Of a stretch of DNA of 64,000 nt, positions 58,545 through 64,000 are shown piece after piece. The notes under the pieces were generated by a model, which worked only from the letters and a program-made list of their open reading frames with translations, made no database searches and was not told the DNA's origin. The stretch lies in NCBI GenBank assembly GCA_963971535.1, contig OZ020598.1, positions 96,657,544-96,721,543 on the forward strand. The letters run 5' to 3'. This stretch comes from Notolepis coatsorum. Lineage: Eukaryota; Chordata; Actinopteri; Aulopiformes; Paralepididae. The first letter of the stretch is position 1, and each line of letters starts with the position of its first letter. The position numbers and the translations under genes are program-made.

Positions 58545-59749
58545 TGACACGGTTCCACACAAAACTGGGTTTAAGAATATTTATTAGCAGCAATAATAGT
58601 ATATATAACAATACTTTAATTAGGGTGCGCTTATAAGGCAAAGAATGTGCGTAGGCAAATCAATAACGTATGTCCATTCTCATATTACGCAGGAGATAAT
58701 TAATACAACCTGAATATTAGGAATTATATCTATGGTACTCTAGTAAAGGCAGCGGGAGATACTGGTAGGGTCCCTCCGGTTGTAAGCCAGCAAGGGGAGA
58801 GGATTTGTCGGTAGTAGAGTCTGGGTCAACGATGAATAGAGAGACTCCAAGTACAGGAGACGGTGCAATAATCTCTTGATCCGCAGACGAATAACAGCTG
58901 TTCTCCGTGGCATGCAGCTCCGCATGGAAGAAAGCTAGCCGGCCTCAGGCTTCTGAGAGGCGGGCTCGACGTTGCTCCTCACAGGGTAAATCCCACACAA
59001 TTGTGGGTGTAGACGATTCTCGCTCCATCAATTACAGGACCAAAAGCAAATATAATCCAGCCGAAAAGGGCTATGTAGTCGTCGGGTAGATTATCCAGTG
59101 TACATGTCCACACGGTCCTCGCCTAGGGCTCCTTGGGTGAAAGCGCCAGGGTAAGCAGCCCAGCCTGGATAAGCACACTAGCTGGTACGAGGAAACGTTG
59201 GTGATGCTGGTCACTGTAGAACGGTAGCCGCACGATACACTATACATAAATAGACTATTACTGAATTAATAGAATAGGTCGAACTCGACGGTACAGCGTT
59301 AAACTCTGATACTTCAGTTATTAATTTGCACGCGGTCTCAATGCTCTATTTGGGGCCAAACAGGCCATACTTCACCGCACGTTGTATCGTGGGTGAGGCT
59401 TCAACTTATTGGGTAACTTAACTTCTGTATTCACCTGCGCCGTATTTATACGTTAGGTGAACAAACTAGTCCCAGCCCTATTCCTGTCTCGTATCCTTGC
59501 GCAGAGCCGTTCATGTCCAGGGAAGTCTTTGGCGGTGACTTTGAACCAGACCTTGGGGGTATGGCAATGGCGCCTAAGGGACCGCTGTCCAATAGGAGAA
59601 CGAAATATTATGGTCTGTACTAGGTTAAAGGGATATTCCGTGTATATGTACAAGGAATACACAAGGGATATCAAACGATATACAAATATTATGCAATATA
59701 TATCAATCAATAAATATATATATTCGGTTTAATCTGATCCTTCGTAACA
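58545..59749 (-). repeat. Possible solo LTR
   Basis: Minus strand runs from TGTTACGAAGGATCAG to GGAACCGTGTCA, with AATAAA about 30 bases before the end near 58578, as in a retroviral LTR. The direct repeat ACAATG (58541-58546 and 59747-59752) overlaps the assumed ends, so the target duplication is not clean. No interior or partner LTR was seen. The 60- to 91-aa frames are not supported. Confidence 0.4.
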
Positions 59750-59783
59750 ATGTGAGTGTAAAATAAATGTATGTAATGATACT

Positions 59784-60830
59784 AAAATTGTTATGGTTTG
59801 ACACCGACCCCAAACGCAACGACACAAGAGAGTTGGATTCAGAGTTGCCAAATACAAGGGCTTGTTTATTTGGTGACTAGAATAAGTGAAACAGGGAAAG
59901 CAGGTCAACAAGAAACAGGTAAAATGAACAAGGGGCAAAGTTCTGCTGCTCTGCAGCTTCTCCCGGAAGGGTAGTCTTGGGAAGCAGGAGCAGGCCTCTG
60001 TACCGCTCTGCAGACTCTCACGGCGGACCTCTCAGATGTTGTGCAAGACCGAGAGAGGGAGAGAGGGAACGGGTCAGTGACAGAGCAGACTTGAAACGAG
60101 CTGGAGGACAGGGTGTTATATTCTTCGTGTTAAACAACACAGTGATGAGCAATATTCCAAAAACAGCCCAAGTGAATATCTTCATGTAAACACACAGTGA
60201 GCAAAAATCCAAACACAGTCCAAATGTGAAATAATATCTTCGTGTAAATACACAGTGGGAGGTGGAAGATCCCAAAATATTATTCCATAAAGGAAAGAGC
60301 AAAAACGTTAATGGCTGGGTGAGTGACTGTCTGACAAAAAGGTGGTAGACTTCAGTGTAAAGGTTACACACGAAAATAGGAATTAGGTCAAGACAGTCAG
60401 TCTAGAAAAACTCACCCAGACGAGCTGCGTAAAAGGAACAGGAACAAACAGTGGAGGCGAGCGCGCGCCACGGAGCAGGTATCCAAGCGAAGGCTTCTAG
60501 GAATTTCCTGGAGATTAGCACAGTGAAACAGAAGCAACGGGGAAAAACATCCAGCGACAAATCAAGACGAACCAACAACTTAGGGTGGGGAAAACGGGGT
60601 ATAAATAATGAGGGATCGATTGATTGAAAGGCAGTGACAGCTGGGGAATGTGATTGAAAAGCGTGGGGAAGTGAGGGAACCAATCAGCGACGTCTCAGAT
60701 GACGTCAGCGGAGAGAAACGTGTGAACGAGGGAATTGAAATACTTGACAGAAAAAATGAATGAAAACAAAGCGAGGGTGGTTAAAGGAACAGAACGAGTG
60801 AGAAGGCAAGGACAGAAACCTCACAAAAAT
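59784..60830 (-). repeat. Solo LTR with 5-bp target duplication
   Basis: AAAAT lies at 59784-59788 and 60826-60830. The 1037-bp unit starts TGTTATGG and ends CCTCACA on the plus strand. On the minus strand AATAAA occurs near 59864, close to the end, supporting minus orientation. Internal near-repeats of ATATCTTCGTGTAAA and ACACAGTG occur at 60120-60260. A solo LTR arises by recombination between two LTRs of one element. Confidence 0.75.
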
Positions 60831-61019
60831 GATAATTTAGTATCATTTAAAGCAGGGTATCAAACTCATTTACCTGGGGGCCGCTGGAGGTAGAGTCTGG
60901 GTGAGGCTGGGCCGCATCAAATATTCCACAAAAAAAGGGTTTCAAGTATTCCAAAAAAAAGTACAACTGATCCAATCTTCTCAATCTTTAGCAATAACAT
61001 TTCAGAACATGAACAGTTC

Positions 61020-61400
61020 TTCAGAACATGAACGGTTCTGCAGAACATAGGCTTCTCAGTGGTGTCAGTGGACTCATCCACAGCTATGGAAATGCACTGT
61101 GCATTTATTTTATTCTATCACAACAAAGCTGTTTAATCAAATCACCAGCCAGTATTTCAGTTATTCTGGTTGCTGTGCGATCTGAGGGGGATTTGCTTTT
61201 GTTTGCCTTCAAACATGGTCTCCATCACTTCAGTCATACATTATTTTATGAGAGAGAGAGAATGGTTTCTTGCCACTGAGTGAGGACTTGGTTGCTTTTT
61301 CTCGTTGTGACATAGATTTAACAATAGTTCTGCTTGCAGCTTGATATGATGATTTCATTCCATTTATTTTTGTGGTTCTTAGCACTGAATTTTGAGGAAA
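61020..61400 (-). pseudogene. hAT transposase remnant
   Basis: Minus strand near 61098-61035 reads ISIAVDESTDTTEKPMFC, close to the 'DESTDxTDxAQL' motif containing the first catalytic Asp of Charlie-like hAT transposases. Further upstream NGMKSSYQAASRTIVKSM (about 61360-61310) recalls the 'KASYxVAxxIAKxxKPH' segment. The two are in different frames with stops between, so the gene is dead. Confidence 0.65.
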
Positions 61401-61446
61401 GGTTGCATTAAAATTAGAGTTGTTCCGATACCAGTGCAGTGCACTG

Positions 61447-61768
61447 GTAATACACACAATTGTTGGGGGGATGAAGACCAGAGAAGTACTTTCGTCTTGT
61501 TTACATCAGGGTCCCCCATTTTTAATTCATCAGGACATCCGTTTAGTTTGCATGCTTGCTGCTGTAAAATGTCTATAAATATATCTATCTATCTATGAAA
61601 AGGCATATGAATTGAAGACCACACTATGAATTGAAAAAGGCGGACCCTGATGTAAACAAGACGAAAGTCTTTCTCTGGTCTGCATCCCCTTAACAATTGT
61701 GTGTGTTGAGCCGTACTGTATTGTACCCATTCTGCAATCTGTTAAATAAAGTTTTCATTCATTCACCA
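61447..61768. mobile_element. Two LINE 3' ends in inverted orientation
   Basis: 61447-61543 (minus: CTTGTTTACATCAGGGTCCC on the plus strand) and 61626-61768 (plus: GACCCTGATGTAAACAAGAC, ending AAATAAAGTTTTCATTCATT) are members of the 7067-8545 family facing each other across an 80-bp spacer. The left one lacks its tail. They can fold on each other. Confidence 0.85.
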
Positions 61769-62092
61769 GTATCGGAAATTCTAGCCTCCGATCGCATGAC
61801 GTCATTTATCTCCTGCGGAGAGTGATGATTATAAAATCAACGTGTTTTAAAGTGTGATGCTGTTTGTCATTTTAGCAGCAGATACACTTTCTTAAATTCC
61901 ATTGTCCCCGACAGAGCGTGTGACGGGGAGCTCGGACGGGATGTGTTTCACTTGCTGGTGTTATTATACTGTAGCATTAACAGCTGAAAAGCTAGCTAGT
62001 TGGAACAACATCCGCTTTAACGTTACATCAAATCAGATGATGGCCTGTCCTTTCTCCAGGACCTGACACTGTCTGTCTATCAACAATAATGC

Positions 62093-62585
62093 ACCCACGG
62101 TAGGGATGTCCGATATTATCGGCCGACCGATATTATCGGCCGATATCGGCAGTAAAATGTGATATCGGAAAATATCGGTATCGGTAAAAAAAAAAAAAAA
62201 AAAAAAAAACATTTTTTTTTTTTTTTTTTTACATTTATTTAACCTTTATTTACCCAGGCAGGCAAGTAAGAACCAATTCTTATTTTATTTATTGTCAAAA
62301 ATATGCATGTTGGTTTAATTCAACAACAAGAGATATGTAATGTTAATTTTTACTTTTTTAATTATCATATTTTGCACAGATAATGCTTACATTTAGAAAG
62401 CCTTTTGAATGCATCCAGTGAAATTATTAGTTACCTGAAATTATTCCGTTTTTTTGGGTGAAAACCCTGCATATATCGGTATCGGTTGATATCGGTATCG
62501 GTATCGGTATCGAAATTAAGAGTTGGACAATATCGGAATATCGGTATCGGTAAAAAAGCCAATATCGAGCATCCCTAACCCACGG
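62093..62585. mobile_element. hAT-type non-autonomous element with perfect 8-bp duplication
   Basis: ACCCACGG flanks at 62093-62100 and 62578-62585. The 477-bp element starts TAGGGATGTCCGATATTATC and ends CCAATATCGAGCATCCCTA. Subterminal ATCGGTATCGG repeats occur at both ends. An A-run/T-run pair at 62188-62230 can form a hairpin. ACCTTTATTTACCCAGGCAG at 62241 is a fragment of another common fish repeat. Confidence 0.93.
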
Positions 62586-63026
62586 TGAATCGTATTTAAG
62601 TCACGTAGCTACTGACTAGCGTTAGCTGACTAACGTTATCTAATGGCAATACGGGGAGACGAGCTAGGTCAGCTAGCTTAGCTTGCTAACGGTACCTTGG
62701 CTAAAGTTGGTGCTATTCATAATCCAGCAATAATGGCTGCAGACCTGCAAGCAAAGTACAGTAAGTTCCAAGTGCCAAAGGATAAGAGTCTGCGGCGGAG
62801 TCTCAAAAGAGAATGTTGAATATTTATTTAGCTTTGAAAATCCCAACATGATAACGTTACTACTAGCCAGAGCCTCTGCGACTGCTATTAGCTTACAGAC
62901 TGGGTGTAGCGAGTGCAACACCGTCTAACATCCGTGCGGATCATTGGATCTGCAGTGCCGCAGCCCCATAATCGTCCAACTCTTGCGCAACGACTCTGCA
63001 AACAGTTTGAGACCCCTGATTTAAAG

Positions 63027-63244
63027 TTTAAACCACGGTTGTGTTTGAGTGGTAAATGCTTGTAGGCCGCCTGGGAGAAATGCGAGGCCCTGTGCAAGAT
63101 TTATAATTAAAAAAAATTATATATATATATATATTTTTTTTTTCATACAGTCAACATATTCTTAAATAATAGTGCTGCCCGAGGCGGGGCATGATACAGT
63201 CAACATATAGCAAGAGAGAGAGCGAGAGAGAGCTCCCGTTCTAC
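63027..63244. other. No gene recognised
   Basis: AT-rich with a TATATA-T-run at 63118-63143. CATGATACAGTCAACATATA and CATACAGTCAACATATTC form a small direct repeat (63144 and 63191). Confidence 0.4.
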
Positions 63245-63850
63245 AGTCAATATACAGTGTACAGAGAGAGAAAGAGAGAGACACATTGGAAAGAAATTGA
63301 AATGCTATTTGGCCCTAAACAGAGAGTACACAGTGGCAGAATACCTGAGCACTGTGACTGAAGATCCTTGACTAGGTACAGACTCAGCGAGCACAGCCTA
63401 GCCATCGAGAAAGGCCGCCATAGGCAGACTGTGTGTGTTAGAAAGAGAGAGAGAGAGAGCATGTGTGTTTGTCGTGTGTGTGTGTGTTAGAGAGAGAGCA
63501 TGTATGAGAGATCCAAAAGGACAAAGATCAACACTTAAATCCAAAGAGAGAGAGAGAGAGAGACACATTGGAAATAAATTGAAATGCTATTTGGCCCTAA
63601 ACAGAGAGTACACAGTGGCAGAATACCTGAGCACTGTGACTGAAGATCCTTGACTAGGTACAGACTCAGCGAGCACAGCCTAGCCATCGAGAAAGGCCGC
63701 CATAGGCAGACTGTGTGTGTTAGAAAGAGAGAGAGAGAGAGAGAGAGAGAGCATGTGTGTTTGTCATGTGTGTGTGTGTTAGAGAGAGAGCATGTATGAG
63801 AGATCCAAAAGGACAAAGATCAACACTTAAATCCAAAGAGAAGAGGGTCT
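63245..63850 (+). pseudogene. Tandemly duplicated LINE ORF2 C-terminal fragment
   Basis: A unit of about 300 bp occurs twice (63260-63540 and 63560-63840). It encodes KLKCYLALNREYTVAEYLST followed, after a stop and frame change, by RLSEHSLAIEKGRHRQT-like sequence, the pattern before the zinc-knuckle region of some fish LINE ORF2 proteins. The copies are nearly identical apart from the lengths of their GA and GT runs, so the duplication is recent. Confidence 0.7.
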
Positions 63851-64000
63851 ATACCAGAGAAAACAAAGCAGCAAGGAGCCAATGGCTGACATCAGCTAAA
63901 TAGGCTAGCCAGGTACTGTGACACCAGGCCACACACAGCTTTGGCCAACGGCCCAACGCTACCCAAGCTACACAAACGACCAAGACATTCACACACAGCA
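63851..64000. other. No feature recognised
   Basis: Sequence to the window edge, possibly the continuation of the duplicated LINE fragment. No supportable frame. Confidence 0.35.

Larger units (their letters stand above)
60845..63026 (-). mobile_element. hAT element (Charlie-like) with decayed transposase and nested inserts
   Basis: ATTTAAAG flanks at 60845-60852 and 63019-63026. The element starts CAGGGTATCAAACTCATTT and ends CAGTTTGAGACCCCTG, the ends of a well-known Charlie-like group. It contains two LINE tails (61447-61768) and a second hAT-type element (62101-62577). Without these it is under 1.4 kb. Transposase traces are on the minus strand. Confidence 0.9.

Overview
The window looks like repeat-saturated, intergenic euchromatin of a teleost fish. 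The evidence is Rex/L2-type LINEs, tRNA-derived SINE-like repeats with fish-type bodies, hAT-like elements with 8-bp target duplications, very long CA/GT, CT, TGAA and TAA microsatellites, and an endogenous retrovirus-like element. I found no convincing host protein-coding gene, tRNA, rRNA or CRISPR array; one 89-codon exon-like stretch (33104-33370) is a weak candidate. Nearly all long open frames are transposon remnants or translations of simple repeats.

Layout. 0-11.8 kb: a SINE-like insertion with an 18-bp target-site duplication (TSD), a 43-bp minisatellite of about 27 copies, LINE fragments (5.9 kb and 7.1-8.5 kb), and a three-layer nest at 9.06-10.5 kb (tRNA-like repeat, interrupted by an L2 copy, interrupted by another LINE tail). 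11.8-23.5 kb: one 11.6-kb LTR element on the minus strand with 1633-bp LTRs in which I saw no difference, a Gag-like frame with two zinc knuckles, and no visible polymerase. 23.5-33.5 kb: SINEs, a LINE tail with a long (TGAA)n tract, two elements with 8-bp TSDs, and several minisatellites.

33.5-46.6 kb: two copies of one hAT family, each interrupted by a member of the same TTAA-target family; a LINE-like unit carrying only an ORF1 with an SGNH-esterase domain (37.0-39.6 kb); a 708-bp element with 3-bp TSD splitting a tandem duplication (40 kb); and a LINE with a 464-aa reverse transcriptase frame (42.3-44.4 kb). 49.6-54.2 kb: a second nest, in which a LINE tail with about 480 bp of (TAA)n carries a giant palindromic foldback element (8-bp TSD), itself carrying a deleted Gypsy-type LTR element (5-bp TSD) that retains an integrase frame. 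54-64 kb: an uncharacterised repeat family, another hAT-like element, a solo LTR with 5-bp TSD, a 2.2-kb hAT element with decayed transposase containing further insertions, and a tandemly duplicated LINE fragment.

The genes do not form a pathway. What can be read is insertion history: at least nine terminal-inverted-repeat elements have 8-bp TSDs (seven perfect among the dispersed elements plus the foldback; one has 7 of 8 matching), and several nests give relative ages. Family names are from recognition of motifs and ends only; no database was consulted.
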